A model generated the notes under the pieces. That model worked only from the letters and a program-made list of their open reading frames with translations. It searched no databases and was not told the origin of the DNA. From positions 24,278,428-24,342,427 of the forward strand of contig NC_084803.1 of NCBI RefSeq assembly GCF_963583255.1: a stretch of 64,000 nucleotides of DNA. Reading direction: 5' to 3'. The position numbers and the translations under genes were made by a program. The first letter of the stretch is position 1, and every line of letters starts with the position of its first letter. This document shows positions 35,027 through 48,651 of this stretch, piece after piece. The stretch is from Pyrus communis (lineage: Eukaryota; Streptophyta; Magnoliopsida; Rosales; Rosaceae).

Positions 35027-37287
35027 TAAAACCTGTAGGGGCAAAAAACAAGGGTGAGTGGGCCTAAAAATAAAGCTTTGTAAAAACCTTTTCAAAAACG
35101 TATAACCCCTCACCGTAAAACAAATATAGTTTCCAAATATAAGATACTACATATAGTATGAAAATGCTTATCGTAACCAGCAATACCTCAAAAATGCAAT
35201 ACTTCACAATAATTCGTAAATAAGCATATATTTCTAGTAATCATAATATCTTGCAGAAATAAACATATCATATCGAGTGCTCATCAACATATGCTGACAC
35301 ATGAGCTCATGCAAAGATATTATGGCATGAGCAGGACTGGGTGTAGTAGTGATTTACACTCTAGTACTACAATCAAGTGAAGATTGGCACTATGCGCATC
35401 ACATACGAGTCCTAATTGCCTATAGCAATTTAGGACATGACTGACACCTATAATGGATCCAAAGTGAGCATGCGGTGCGATGTGAACATACACGTGAAGT
35501 CTGGCCCTGGCTCGAGCGTGTACAAACATGATGAGCATATAACGTAAATATAAATATGCATGGTAATTCGATAATTCTAGTCGACATAAAACTATTCATA
35601 GCCATAAATCTAATTAAGGCATCCCCTTATAGTAAGCTTACCTATGCATCCCATATGATTTTTTCATAATTTCCCAACAATACGACATTTCTTATAAATG
35701 TTAATTTAATTATGGCAATCACATAGGAACTTCGTTATTAGATGTATATTTGGAAACTAAACAAGTATATATATACTATATAAAAGTAAAGATTCACTCA
35801 CAGATACTTGCGAAGTTGTAGCCGTTCGAACGAGGGAAGCCGAAGTCTCCAATAGTAATCGCACCTAAGCATAATATTGGGACCCATTAGTAAAACTCAA
35901 CTAAAACAATTAAATTTGGGAAAACGGGGTGAGAATTTGGAGGCATCAAAATACGCTAAGAAGGGTCCTGTGCAATTTTTTAAAAAGTCAACAGTTAAAC
36001 CCAAAAAGTCAACCGAGTCGCCGAGACAGTCAACTACGTTAAAACTTTGAAATTTAACTAAATAAATGTCAAACAAACTTGGGGCATCGAAATTAGCCTA
36101 TGAGGGTTTCCGAGAAAATTTTGAAAAAGTCAACCTAAGGAATATTCCAAAGAATATTCTAAGGAATATTTCAGAGAATATTCCAGGAATATTCTAAATC
36201 CATTTTCAGAAATGGGCTTGATCGGGTTAACGGGCCGAAGGTTTGGGCCAAGTCATGGATTCAGATTGGGCCCTTTTTTTTTTATTTTTTCGGTTGCCGC
36301 TACAACCGCCTGGAATTAGGTATTTTGGCTGGGAAGCTACCACGGCTTTGATTAGCTCCAAAACTCAACTAAAATTCACCACTTAAATATCAAAATGAAG
36401 CTATGAACATAAGGATTCGAGTTATACCATTTTGGTTTTCAGCCGTGGTCAGAAAATGGCAACACTTGTGGCGTCATCATCGAAAAAATTGGGGAGACTT
36501 CCTAAGCTAGTTTTTGTGTTCAAACATCACCGAAAATCCTTAAAGATGTTAGGATCAAGAACTAAAACATGATCCAAGAAGCTTTGGGTTATTTTCGAGG
36601 CTTACCTTCGCCGGAAAACTCGAGAACTCGCCATAGGAAAATATGAACAGTGGCGGTGCCACTGTGTAGAGAGAGAAGGTAGAAAAAAGGTCTCTGCTTG
36701 GTTTGGGATCTTGACTAGGAAGGTTTTTAAGGTTGTGATTGTTGGTGAAGATGCTCGTCGAAATGGCGTGTAAGGCCGAAGGTAGTACTCTCGGAAAGGG
36801 AGAGAGTTAGAGTGAGAGAGAGAATCGGGAGAGATGAAAGGGACGAGAAAGAGACTGACGGAAGAAGGAAGAAAGAGGTCTGGGAGTGTAGGGAGAAAGG
36901 AAATGTGGCAAGAAGAGAGTGGAGAGTTTGTGATGTGCATGCCTCACAGCCAAAAATAAATTATTAAAATAATAAAAGATCCACAAAAAATTATTAAATA
37001 ATAATATAATAATTTTGAAAAATATATAAAATATAAAATAGTAATTTTAACAAAAGTATTTTGCGGATTTGTAGTTTCGTAAAACCTCCATCGTAACTCC
37101 GATTTTGATTCTGCTTTCGCCTACGCATTCATACCATCGAGTACTTCGAGAATACGATAAAATAATAGCTTGTACACGTCACGAAAAGATGGTAAACGAA
37201 AGTCAACAATCTTGCCACTAGGGGCATTTTCATCAATTCACTCTTTTAAAATTAATAAACTCGTAAAATTAGGGACGGGTTGTTACA

Positions 37288-38632
37288 AAAATTTAAAATA
37301 GGCATAAGAATATTTTTTTTCTTTCTTTGATTAATAAAGAACCCGTAATAACATTCACTAGTAAAAAAAAAAAACTACTTGCGTGACGAAATACCTTTTG
37401 TTGCTCAATGCTTCCTTGAGCGACAAAAAAGTCAATTTCCTCAAGCAAAAACTTAAAAAAAAAAAAAAAAAAACACAAAAAATAGAAAGAAAGAAAAAAC
37501 CCTTGCACAATGATCAGAGGGGGGTACGTGGGATGGAACGGAACGAAGTGGGACGGAGACGTTCCGTCTCATGTTTGATGCGCTAAATTATGTGGAATAT
37601 GTTGTTCCACGGAACGAAACTGGGTTAAATTTTCGTTCCACCTCCCCCCTGGGGGAGTGAAAGGTGCAGTTAGATAGGGCCCCAAATTTTTGCCATCTAA
37701 TATTATGTAATAATGTTCTATATTTAAAAATTTCTTTTCTTAGCACTTTAAAATCTCATTATGCACTGCTTAAAAGAGTATTTTTTTTTTCTATTCTAAA
37801 TATAAAAATTTGGAGTGCAATGAGATATTTTGGGTATCAATAGTAACCTCCTAAAAAGGGATATTTTTCAATTTTATTATATAATAATGTTATATATTCA
37901 AGTGAAACTTTAAAGTTAGAGGTTTGAAGTTTTTTTTCATGTTTGGTTGTTGAATATTGAAATGCTTTTGATCATTTAGTGAATATTATATTTGTACCTC
38001 TTTTTACTTATAATTAATGACATTTGTAAACTTGCAATAAGTGAGTACTAAAGTTTGTTTTGATTTAAGTGATTGTTTTTTGACATTAATACATTGTCCG
38101 ACTTTTCTAAAACTATCTTAGGGAGGGGCCATTTTATAAATTTCGCACAGGACCCCCGAAATCTCAGAAATGGCCTTGACAACGATATTGTTCATCGCGC
38201 AAGGGCTGCAAATATAGACAACAAGAAAACATTTCGAAATGCGTCACTTATTTTACCAAAAATGATGAATTTGTGGGCATCACAAATAATTCCGTAAATT
38301 GATTACATTGATATATTGATATAGTCAATATGTTGTCTTTAGGAACCCAAAAAGAAATTTGTTACATTGTGCCATCTATGAACTAGCTTTATCTATTTTT
38401 TATCCAAAAATTGAGCGTGACCCTGTAAATATTTATTGAAGATAATTTAGTTAGGTGACCATGTGATTCAATTTCCTTTTTCAAATAATGATTTACAAGG
38501 CATGTACATCAATTGTTCAATTGTCAATCGCCTTTTTTTTTTTTTTTTTTTTTATTTTTATATATAATCACGTGAATAATCTTAGGAAGCTTTATTTTGA
38601 TTTGCAACAAATATCTTGAACGGGTGCATTAT
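37288..38632. other. Intergenic AT-rich sequence
   Basis: Homopolymer A and T tracts (37457-37472, 38532-38553) and a short palindrome-rich stretch of GGAACGGAACG type at 37536-37640 that may be a transposon end. No gene seen. Confidence 0.45.
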
Positions 38633-38831
38633 TGTTTAGCACCATAAACTATGGTATATGCTCACCATATACTTAATTATCTATCACGTGTTATTATACT
38701 TAATTTTGGTTAATTTTTTCAAAATTCAAAATATAACATTTAATGTGAAAGTTAACTAGAGTTAAGTGAAAGAACACATGATAGATGATTAGGTGTATGG
38801 TGAGCATATACCATAGTTATGGCGTTGAGAA
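38633..38831. mobile_element. Fold-back MITE of about 200 bp
   Basis: Two arms of about 55 bp are inverted copies: the left contains ACTATGGTATATGCTCACCA and the right contains its complement TGGTGAGCATATACCATAG. They are separated by about 75 bp. The superfamily is not resolved because no clear target duplication was seen. Confidence 0.7.
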
Positions 38832-39252
38832 CAAATGCTCTCTATCTTGAACAAATGAAAGGTCTCCAACTTGATCGTCTTCTTTGGATCCTTGAGAAGG
38901 TTCATCAGGGTTCCCATGTTATCTAAGAAAACAGACAAAAAAAAAAAAAAAAAAAAAAAAAATTCACATTGGAGTTTGAATGATCAAATAATTTACCTTC
39001 TGACGTTTTGATGATCTGGCGTTTGTGGTATAATTGATAGACTCCAAGAACCAGCTAGACCTTGTACTCTTGAAAAATCACTCGTTTTTATAGAAACAAA
39101 TTGAGCAACAATTGAGTTGTGCCTAGTCATAAGCTCCTTGAAATTTGGACTTGTAGCTAGGATCGGACGCAATGTCCAAATTTGGAGTTTATGTAACAAA
39201 AAAAACCTTCTTCATGTGGACTAATTATGCACAAACCTAACAATATGATGCT

Positions 39253-39516
39253 TGTTGTAGCCTATTTTATCTGACAAGAAAGAGAGGGCCGGTGGCAAGG
39301 GTAGAGAGAGAGGAGAGATGTGTTTGTATAATCGTAGGGGAATTGTGTGTTGAGGATATGTTATCCCCCCAATGTAGTGCCTTTATTTATAGTAGTAAAA
39401 TGAGAGAAGAAGTCCTTCATCCTTAAGGAATACAAATCCATATAGGAAAGAATAACCAGAGTCAAATCTAATTTAGGATTTACACAATCACACTTAAACT
39501 AGGAAAGTTCATAACA
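39253..39516 (-). repeat. 3' LTR of the Copia element
   Basis: 264 bp, TG...CA, abutting the polypurine tract at 39517-39525 and the target copy ATGCT on the other side. Confidence 0.9.
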
Positions 39517-39936
39517 CTCCCCCTTGAGTGTGTAAATACTCAAGGTAGATTTTAGTATCATGCAGAAGTTGAGGAAGTCGACTCGTAGGCACAAATTCTG
39601 GGAACAATGCTTATTCTCAATAAGGTAGGAACTTGCATATGGTAGTAAGTCTCACTAAAAATCCCTAAGGCTATGACAAAAACCCAAGTAGGGACAAAAT
39701 CCATAGTCAAAGGAAAAGTGCATGAGCAATGCAAAAGTCAAGAGAAACGTCTGCGGGGCGTCATTAGGGATATGACCAAACCAAGGTGGGTGCCTCGTTA
39801 AAACCTAGTTAGGTAGCAAAAACCCAGTAGGAAAAATACTCCTAATTGTAGGGAAAAAGAGTACATTAAGATCAAGCAAGTATACTTTAGGATAATCCCC
39901 CTGAGTTTGACACAATTTCAAAGAGAACTAGCAATG

Positions 39937-42900
39937 TTACAACTCAGAAAGTTTACGTATACCAATTCCTTGAACAAGCTTCTGAAACGTTGCCTTCAGT
40001 AGTGATTTTGTGAAAAGGTCGGCCAGATTGTCTTGTGAACGGATTTGCATGACTTCAATCTTCTGATGCTCTTGTTGTTGATGTGAGAACAAGAACTTCG
40101 GTGCAATGTGCTTGGTGTTGTCACCTTTGATGTAACCCTTCTTAAGCTGTTCGATGCATGCTACGTTGTCTTCAAAGATCCTCGTTAGGACATCTACAAC
40201 GGGGTAAAGATCACAAGAGCTTCGAATATGGCCCACAATTGCTCTTAACCCAAAGCATTCCCAAGTTGCTTCATGTAAGGTGAGAATTTCAGCATGCTTA
40301 GACGAAGTGGCAACTAAGATCTGTTTCGTTAACCTTCAAGATATTGTGGTGCCTCAAATGGTAAACATATAACCCATTTGAGAACGTGCATTATGCGGAT
40401 CATATAAGTATCCTACGTTGGCATAACCAACAAGGCGAGAATCGACTCGAGAAGAAGAGGGCACGATATCACTCAAAGATTTGTAGGGATAGAACAAGCC
40501 CAAATCCGTAGTACCCTTAAGGTAATGAAAGATGTCTTTTATGCCAGTCCAATGTCTGTATGTTGGTGCATTACTGTATCTTGCCAAAAGATTAACAACA
40601 AAGGAGATGTCGGGTCTAGTGCATCGAGTTAAGTACAATAAAGCACCTATCGTACTTAGATAAGGAACATCAGGCTCCAAAACCTTTTCATCATCCTCAT
40701 TCGGGTGGAAGGCATCTTGTTTTACATCTAGCGATCAAACGACCATAGGAGTACTTAAAGGCTTCGCTTTATCCTCGTTAAAGCGGTGCAACACCTTCTG
40801 GGTGTAGTTCGTTTGATGTACTAAGATTCCATCCGAATGGTGCCCTTATCTCGAGACCAAGATAGTATCGAGTCTTTCCTAAATCTTTCATCTCAATTTT
40901 CGACTTCAGGTGCGCGGCAGTTCTCGCGAGCTTTTTAGGAGTTTCGATAAGGTTCATGCCATCGACATATACTGCAACTATCGCAAAACCAGAATGTGAC
41001 TTCTAAATGACCACATAAGGGCATAGTTCATTGTTCACATATCCCTGACTAGTCAAATACTCACTCAGACGGTTATACCACATTCTTCCAAATTGCTTCA
41101 AACCATAAAGTGAATGCCTCACTCGAATTGAAAGCGTGTTTTGGGGTTTGGAAATATTTGATCTAGTTAATGTAAGCATTCGGGAACTTTCATATAGATT
41201 TTCATATTAAGATCCCCACAGAAATACATAGTTATTACGTCCATCAGTTGCATACTCAATTTTTTGGAAACTACCAAACTGATAAGGTAGCGAAAAGTAA
41301 TCATATTTATAACGGGTGAATAAGTTTCATCATAGTCAATCCCGAGGGGTTGTGAGAATCCTTGCGCAACAAGACAAACTTTATAACACACAATTTCGTT
41401 CTTTTGATTACGTTTCCTAACGAAAACCCACTTGTAGCCAACGAGCTTCATATGTGGAGGAGTAGGAGCTACAAGTCCAAACACCTTACGTTTTGCAAGC
41501 GAATCGAGTTTGACTTGGATTGCTTGTTTCTAGTTTGACCAATCGGTTCTACGTCGACATTCATCAACGAAACGAGGTTCAATGTTATCGTTTAATAGGA
41601 TCTCAGTAGCTACTGTATATGCTAATGCGTCGTCGACGATCATCGTATTTCTACACCACACATCAGCTAAGCTAGCATAAGAGACTGAAATCTCATGATT
41701 CTTGAGAGGAGGAATCGTCTATTCAAGGATGCTTTTGTAATTTAGAATTTCCTTATGAGTTAGATAAACGAGTAAACGCTAGTCAGATTCACGGTAAGCT
41801 CTTTAGAAGCCTCTGTCGTGGGTTTCCTCTTCTGGGGGTATGAATCATTTGAACCAAGAGGTTTACCACACTTTTGTGTAGGGGCAGATAATCGGCTAGC
41901 CGTTAATGTACGTGGATCACTAAAATTAGCGTCCTGGGCCTCTAGGAGGGACGTCCGCCGTACATTTGGTACGTCCATCTTTGCAGGCACATTTGCAGCT
42001 GGAATATGTGATCTTGTCACGCGCGCTAGATCGGTGAAAGCACCTGGCATGCTCTAAGCTATGCTCTGAATATCTAATATGTACTGCACTTCAGTTTTAG
42101 ACTGAGCGATGCGGGGATCTAAATAAGACAAAGTGGGAGTCGTCCACGATAATTCTCGTCGTTCTTCAGGAATGTTGAAGTTCTTATCATCCTATAACAA
42201 CGGGAAGATTGTCTTATAGAAGTGACAATTCATGAAAAGAGTAGTAAGCAGATCACCTGTCAAAGGTTCTAAGTAATGAATAATCGAAGGAAAATCATAT
42301 CCGACATAGATTCCTATCTTTCGCTGAGGCCCCATTTTTGTACGTAAGGGCGGCAAAATTGGTACATAGACCGCACAACCAAAAATGTGCAGATGCAATA
42401 TGTCAGGTTCGTATCTGGTAACTAACTGAAGGGCGTTATATGGTTGGGTGGCAACAGGCCTCAGGCGGACCAACATGGATGCGTGCAATATTGCATGGCC
42501 CCAAGCAATGATTGGGAGCTTGGTACGTATCACCAACAATTGAACAATCATTTGTAAGTGCTTAATAAATGCCTCTACCTGGCCGTTTTGGGTGTGATGG
42601 GGTACTGGATGTTCAACTTCAACCCCAATCGACGTGCAATAGTCATAAAAAGTTTTAGATGTGAATTCTATAATATTATCCAATCAAATAAATTTGATTG
42701 GATAATCAGGGTGGTGAGCCCTGAGCTTGATAACCTGAGCCAATAGTTTGAAGAATGTAGCGCTCCTTGTGGACAACAAGCACACATGTGACCAACGTGT
42801 GGAAGCGTCAACCAAAACCATAAAATATCTAAATGGTTCGCATGGAGGGTGAATAGGTCCACAAATGTCCCCCTAAATCCTTTGCAGAAAAATAGGAGGA

Positions 42901-44743
42901 TTCGAAGGAATCTTGTCATAAGAAGGCTTAGTAATAAGCTTTCCTATAGAACATGTTTGACATGCGATTCCTTGAATCGAATCTAAACTTCGGGTTAGTG
43001 GATGCTCATGTGATGATTTGAGGATACGACGCATCGTTATTCGTCCAGGATGTCCCAAACGATCATGCCAAAGTATAATTTCGTGCGAGGTCCTAGAGGT
43101 AGGGCGGGCCACATAGTGGCTTTCTGTGGGCATATGGTCTTAGTATACAGATCACTCGGGCATATGGCTTTCTGTGGGCATATGGCTTTCTGTGGCTTTC
43201 TGTGGGTATATACGTTTTTGGCCATATTCATAAGAAGTTATGCATAGAAATTCAACTCTGTTTTCTACGTAGGTTTCAGTGTGGTAATTATTATCTCTAT
43301 TGTCCTTAAAGCTCAACAATGTTCTTCTGGAACGTGGAGAATAAAGAGCCCCATCAATGGTCAAGATTGTACCATTAGACAACATTATACGTGCCTTACC
43401 GTATCCTTCAATCAGATTGGATGGGCCTGAGAGGGCTGTTAGAGGTGCATTCTTAGGTATGAAGTTAGTGAAATAGATGCGTTCATGTAAAACAGATTGC
43501 ATGGTTACACTATCTACCAGACAACTAACTTCCCCACTAGTCATACCTAGAATGAAAAATTAATTTGAATCAGTCACATGCATAAAAGTTCTAAAAACAA
43601 ATATCGATTCAAAATAATTTGAAGTATTCAAGGACGGAAATTAATTAAAACTTAATATCCAAAAAACAAATCACCAACAAATAATCCAAATATAAAGGAA
43701 AATTGTTCAAAATTTAACCAAAAACAAGGGGGCGGCCACTACTGTGGAATTCGGCCCCATGGTCTTATTTCAACTAAAAAATAAGTCTATGTCTAAGATT
43801 CTAATCTTCCATAGGTGTGATAGCCTTCTGAAAGTCAGAAACCTCTATCTTCGTACTTTTTGGATCATCCACTTGCATAAAGTTTTATTCAAACTTCTTA
43901 TGACGATAATGATACTTAGCTACAACCTTTTGGGGAGCTCAGAAAACACGAGACCAATGATCTTTTAAGTGCTTTGCCCTTATTCTTAAAGTTTGGGGCC
44001 TTGGAAGTGAGGTTAGGGCACTTCTGGGCTTTGTTTCCTCCCTTAAATGGGCCTTGACTCTGTGGACCTTGGCGGGATGGCTTCTGGCCGCCTCTACCAT
44101 GCCTCTTTTGGTGTTTTGGGCATTGGTTTGCCCTATAGTGTGCTTCAAGCACAACAGTCGCCCCAGGAGGTCGAGCTTGATGATTAGTCATCAACAGGTA
44201 ATTTTGCTTTTCAGCGAGAAGTAAAACAGAGATCAAATCCGAGAACTTAGTGAACTTCTGAGCTTTATATTGTTGCTGCAGAACAATATTAGTAGCAGAC
44301 AAGGTCGAATAGGTCTTCTCCAGGAGATCCTATTCGGTCAAAGTTTCATTACAAAACTTGAGAAGTGATCAGATTCGACAAACTTCATAATTATATTCAT
44401 TCACAAACTTAAAGTCTTGGAAGCGCAATTGTTGCCAATCATGTCTTGCTTCAAGCAAGAAGATGTCTTTTTGGTGATCAAAATGATCAGCCAAAGCGAC
44501 CTATAATGCTCGTGGATCCTTTTAAGCAAGATATTTAGTTTACAAAGCGTCATGAATATGTCTTCGGATGAAGATCATAGCAGTGGCTTTCTTAGCTTCG
44601 CCAACAGGGTTGTCCGTCTCATCTTCAATGGTAAGATGCAAATTCGTTGCAGTGAGGTGAAGCTGCACATCTTGGACTCATTTGAGGTAGTTCCTTGTAG
44701 AGACCTCCAAAGTGGTAAAGTCGAGTTTGTTCAAATTCGACAT
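39937..44743 (-). pseudogene. Copia gag-pol polyprotein, disrupted
   Basis: Gag starts at ATG 44743 (MSNLNKLDFTTLEV) and soon meets an in-frame TGA (44678-44680) where a Trp codon is expected. Gag continues at 43916-44302 (FTKFSDLISVLLLAEKQN), with a zinc-knuckle relic DHWSRV. Protease at 43152-43544 (CLVDS, NLIEGYGKARIML); pre-integrase at 42873-43133 (LWHDRLGHPG); integrase at 42192-42683 (ending in the GYDFP..YLEPLTGD region); reverse transcriptase at about 40700-41484 (KLVGYKWVF, DYDETYSPV); connection and RNase H at 39937-40680 (YLTRCTRPDISF, DNLADLFTKSL). The active-site box reads YVDG (40958-40969) instead of YVDD. Many frameshifts and stops show it cannot be translated as one protein. 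Confidence 0.9.
43116..43207. repeat. Short tandem repeat inside the Copia protease/integrase region
   Basis: Four to five copies of a TGGCTTTCTGTGGGCATA-type unit, with one interrupted by other sequence. In translation it gives repeated PQKA and HMPTES phrases. It looks like a local expansion rather than a domain. Confidence 0.75.
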
Positions 44744-45043
44744 GTTCCTATCACAAAATAAAGGACAAGATGTGATTAGTGCAATGGAGAAAAAAAAAAT
44801 CAATCCATTCATATATGAGTAGAACATTCAGGTTTTAATAGACAAGTATTGGTTAATATTCGCATGAAAAAGCTTCGAGCTTTCATGGGTGATTTTTTAA
44901 TGAAAACTTCAGGTTTTCAAACAAGGCATGTTTATAGAAACTTTAGGTTTCAAAATAATTATGAACTTTAGGTTCACATGTTCCTGCAAACAAACGCAAA
45001 TATATACACATAAATATGCAACAAGAAAATATGCAAATAGAAC

Positions 45044-47394
45044 TGATGCGAGATTTACTTGACACTCAAATTAAACCCTCGTTTGACAATTGTAGTAGAA
45101 TGGATAAGTGAGGGACCGTTCTAGACCGGGGATTAGGAGGGCTTGCTAAAACCTTCTAAATTGACTTAAAAACATAAAAACTAAATTAAAATACTCTTAA
45201 CAAGACTACTATGACTCAGAATGGCTTTGAAAAACTCAAATTGTCTAAAACAATCAAATTGACTCAAATAGAAGCTAGAACTTGATTTAGACGAATTTGC
45301 AAATGTTTATGACTCCAAAAGCTTAAAGTTACAAAAATAAAACAAATACGAATGATTAAAACTTAACAAAATAGAGGGGGGGAATTGTGTTTGGACGATA
45401 TTAAATTAAAAAGACAGAATATAATTAAAGGCAAAATGTAAATATGAATGTGATGAAAATATGGATGATGGAATAGCCAAGGGGTTCTTCTCCACACATG
45501 TTACACTTGCAAACAAAATTGATTCTCAGTTGGTCTTTCGATAAGTTGTGAAACTCAATGCTCCAAGTTAATTAGATCCGCTTAGATTAACTTTCAGATT
45601 TCCCTAAATTCGTTGGATTGAATGGAATACGCATTACAACCAAATTATTCTTAATCAAAGTCCCTAACTATGGAATACGCATGATAGAGACATTTAACCA
45701 AGATCATTAAGTTCAACGGAAATCATAAACATCGACGAGGCATTCGTTACTATGGAATACGCATGAAATTTATGCCAAGAATTCGTTTAACGAGATTGTT
45801 TATAAGCAACCTCTACTACTTGTGAATATAAGTTCATAACGATTAGGTGAAATTCACTTATATTCTAGCGTCATATTTATGCATGAAAATTAAGCTTGCA
45901 ATCTCAATGAACATACATAAATAAGTTATCAATCAAACAGTTAAACGAATTGAATCCACAACTTATGAAATTCCAACCAAACGTAATCAATTCAAAATGC
46001 AAATATAAACATAGTTTCGAATCACCCCCTAGCTAAAGGGGGGTTTAGTTCCTCATAACTTTGAAATCAAAGAAACACCTAAACATTCCAACAACTCAAA
46101 CGTGAATTGTATGAACGTTTAGGCACTCTTCTCTTCCCTTCTCATACGTACAAAACAAAGAGAATTAAATTTAAACTTTGAAATCAAAGAAACACTTAAA
46201 CATTCCAACAACTCAAACTTGAATTGTATGAACGTTTAAGCACTCTTTTCTTCCTCGTTGTTGTAGCACAAGGTCTAAGGTGAGCTTTGGGGATTATGTG
46301 AAGTGTTTTGGAGGGATGGGAAGTGGTTGGATAGTGGCTGCAATGAAGGAGAAAAACTGCACAGAAAATGGAAGGGGAATTGCGGCAATGGATGTGTATT
46401 TGTGTTGTGTGAAGTGTTGTGAATGGAAATATGAGATATGAATTGAATGAATGAATGCAAGGGTATTTATAGGAGTAGTGGAGGGAACATATGGTTGTTT
46501 GTTTAAGATGCAAATGGCTAATTAATGATGGAAAAGTATGTGATTTAAAGGATGCAAAGTGAATGAATCATGAATCATTGTGGATGAAAGGTGGAAGTGC
46601 ATGTGTTGATGACTAGGTTAGTGGGTGGAAATCTGAAAATGGCATATAGGAATGGGAGCTCACGGTTTGAATGTGTAAAGTGTGTGTGAATGCATGTGAA
46701 GATGCAATAAATAATGCATGTAGGGTTAGGAAATAATGAAGAAATGCATGTGAGATGTTTGGAAAGGAAATGGGAACCCACGGCAATGAAGTTGTTTTGT
46801 GTTGTAAATTATGATGAATGCATGTGAGTTAAAGAGGGAGAATGTGGTGAAATGATGAAGTAGGAAGGTGGAAATGCATGTGAGATGTTTGGAAAGGAAT
46901 AAAGAATGAATGGTGGAAATGTGAGTGAATGATGTGCATGTGTGAGAATGCATGTGGAATTAAGAGGAGTATGGAAGTGAAATAAATGAATGATATGTTA
47001 AGTGATAAGTGAATGATATGTGGTGAGTGATAAGTGAATGGTTTGATAAGTGATAAATGAATTAGTTTAAAGGGCTAGGGTTTAAGTACATAGAATGGGC
47101 CTAAAATAGGTTGGTTTGTATGGCATAATGTGTTTGATTGGGCTAGAGCCATTGTTTTGTGTCTTCAAGTGCATACAAGGCCTTCAAATTCGTCCATCCT
47201 CTTGGCTCCATGGATAAGCTATCCAATCCATGCCCAAAAATGCTCCAAATGGCCTCAAAATGCACTTTCTTGCTCCCTAGGCCCTTAGAACCTGAAAACA
47301 CACAAAAGAAGCATAAAGGACTAAAATAACGAGAGAAACATAACGTAAATTCACGAGAACAAGCCATTTAAGTCGCATGAATATGCTCCTATCA
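45044..47394 (-). mobile_element. 2351-bp TG...CA element nested in the Copia leader (family L1, copy 2)
   Basis: On the minus strand it begins TGATAGGAGCATATTCATGC, as does 13774. Its other end is TCTCGCATCA against CACGCATCA there. The 5-bp target duplication AGAAC is exact (45039-45043, 47395-47399). It shares with copy 1 the three TGCGTATTCCAT motifs (complement, 45622, 45670, 45752) with identical spacing, and the C5/G6 hairpin (about 46024-46043). A tandem duplication of about 116 bp at 46060-46250 is private to this copy. No coding capacity. Confidence 0.82.
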
Positions 47395-48651
47395 AGAACT
47401 TCAGGTCTAAAATTATAATTGAATTAATTATTTGGACTTCAGGCCAAAATTAAAGTGTGGGTGAAAAAATATAAAACCCATTGGCCCTAAAATAATTAGG
47501 CAATTAAATTCAGGGCCCAAAATAAGGCCTAAGCCCATGGGTGGGCTTAATAAAAGGGTGCAGTGCATCCCAGGCCCAAAAAACTAGGTGAATTTTGGTC
47601 TTGGTCCTAGTAGCCATGCGGGCCCATCAACACAAAGAGTGGCCTTCATTTGCAAGTCCAAAGTAAGAGTCCAAGAAGGGCATGGATTGGCAACGTAGTG
47701 CATGGGAGAGAGGGCAGGAGCCTAGATGGGCTCGACTGGGTCTTAGGCCAGGCGAATAGAGGGGGCTGCTGCAGGCAAGCCCAAAGAGAAATAAGCCGAA
47801 AGACAAAGCCCAATAGGGCTCGGGTTGAGTCCAAAGACACCCCAGCCGTAGTTGGGTGGGTATGCCAAGGAAGAAAGTCGGGGTCACCGCTTCAAGCGGC
47901 CGTGCTTTGAGACAACGATGCTTGGGGCGAGTTCATGGATCAATGGAGACCATAAATAGGAATGGGAATTGAGAAATCTCAACGTTCTATCAAAAACCCT
48001 AGAAAATGAATCGAAAAATTAGAAAAATTCTAACGAGATTCGAAGGAATCTTGGTCAATTGGTGTTGGGGACGAACTTCAGGCAGTCAAAACACGATGAC
48101 CCGTGGGTGGGGATTGGCTGCAGGCCAACCTGTAATGGGAGAAGACGCTGTGAAAGGCGTTGGGGTTACTGGGTTTTAGTATTGGAGCCCTCAATTCCAA
48201 CTGGGGAACTCGCGGCTTGGCACGGCTCGGCCACCCAAGCTGCAGGCTTGGTCGAATGGCTCAAGCTCATGGGTACCCAGGTTGCCTTTTCTGATTTCTT
48301 TTGTTTTTTGTTCTTTTTCAATTCAATTCAATTTGATGCATATTCTATTCAAATATTTTAATGCATGTACATATATATATAGATGCAATTCATGGCAATA
48401 TCAAATTCACATAAGTCAACAATTATGAATATAATGCATATACAATTTGTATAGAATCTAAAATTTGAAAAACGTAAAGTTAGGTCATGCATTATGGTGA
48501 ATGTTCATGCTATCAAGGCTGCAAAAATATTGAGATAAAAACCATTGTTTTGGAAGAACCTGATTGTGTGATGATAAGGATTAACTGGTTTGATGCAGAA
48601 AAACTTCAACGTTAGATTCCTAAGCGCAACGGTAAGAGCGTGCTGATAACG

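Larger units (their letters stand above)
33495..37287. mobile_element. Long TG...CA element, solo-LTR-like, with two nested MITEs (family L2)
   Basis: Begins TGACACACCCCAACCC and ends GGGACGGGTTGTTACA, and is flanked by the 5-bp duplication AAAAT (33490-33494, 37288-37292). The ends are also imperfectly complementary. Total length is 3793 bp, or about 2.55 kb without the nested MITEs and their target copies. No gag, pol or transposase was seen; the 112-codon frame at 36602-36940 (-) is Ser/Leu-rich and unconvincing. A solo LTR of a large Gypsy-like element is the simplest reading, but orientation is undetermined. Confidence 0.65.

Noticed and set aside
36602..36940. 112-codon minus frame rich in Ser, Pro and Leu
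   Set aside because: It coincides with an AG-rich leader-like stretch of the long TG...CA element; no domain and no homologue recognised.
47627..47910. Overlapping frames in the Copia leader
   Set aside because: Open in several frames on both strands in a GC-richer patch; no motif. They lie between the primer site and gag, where no gene is expected.
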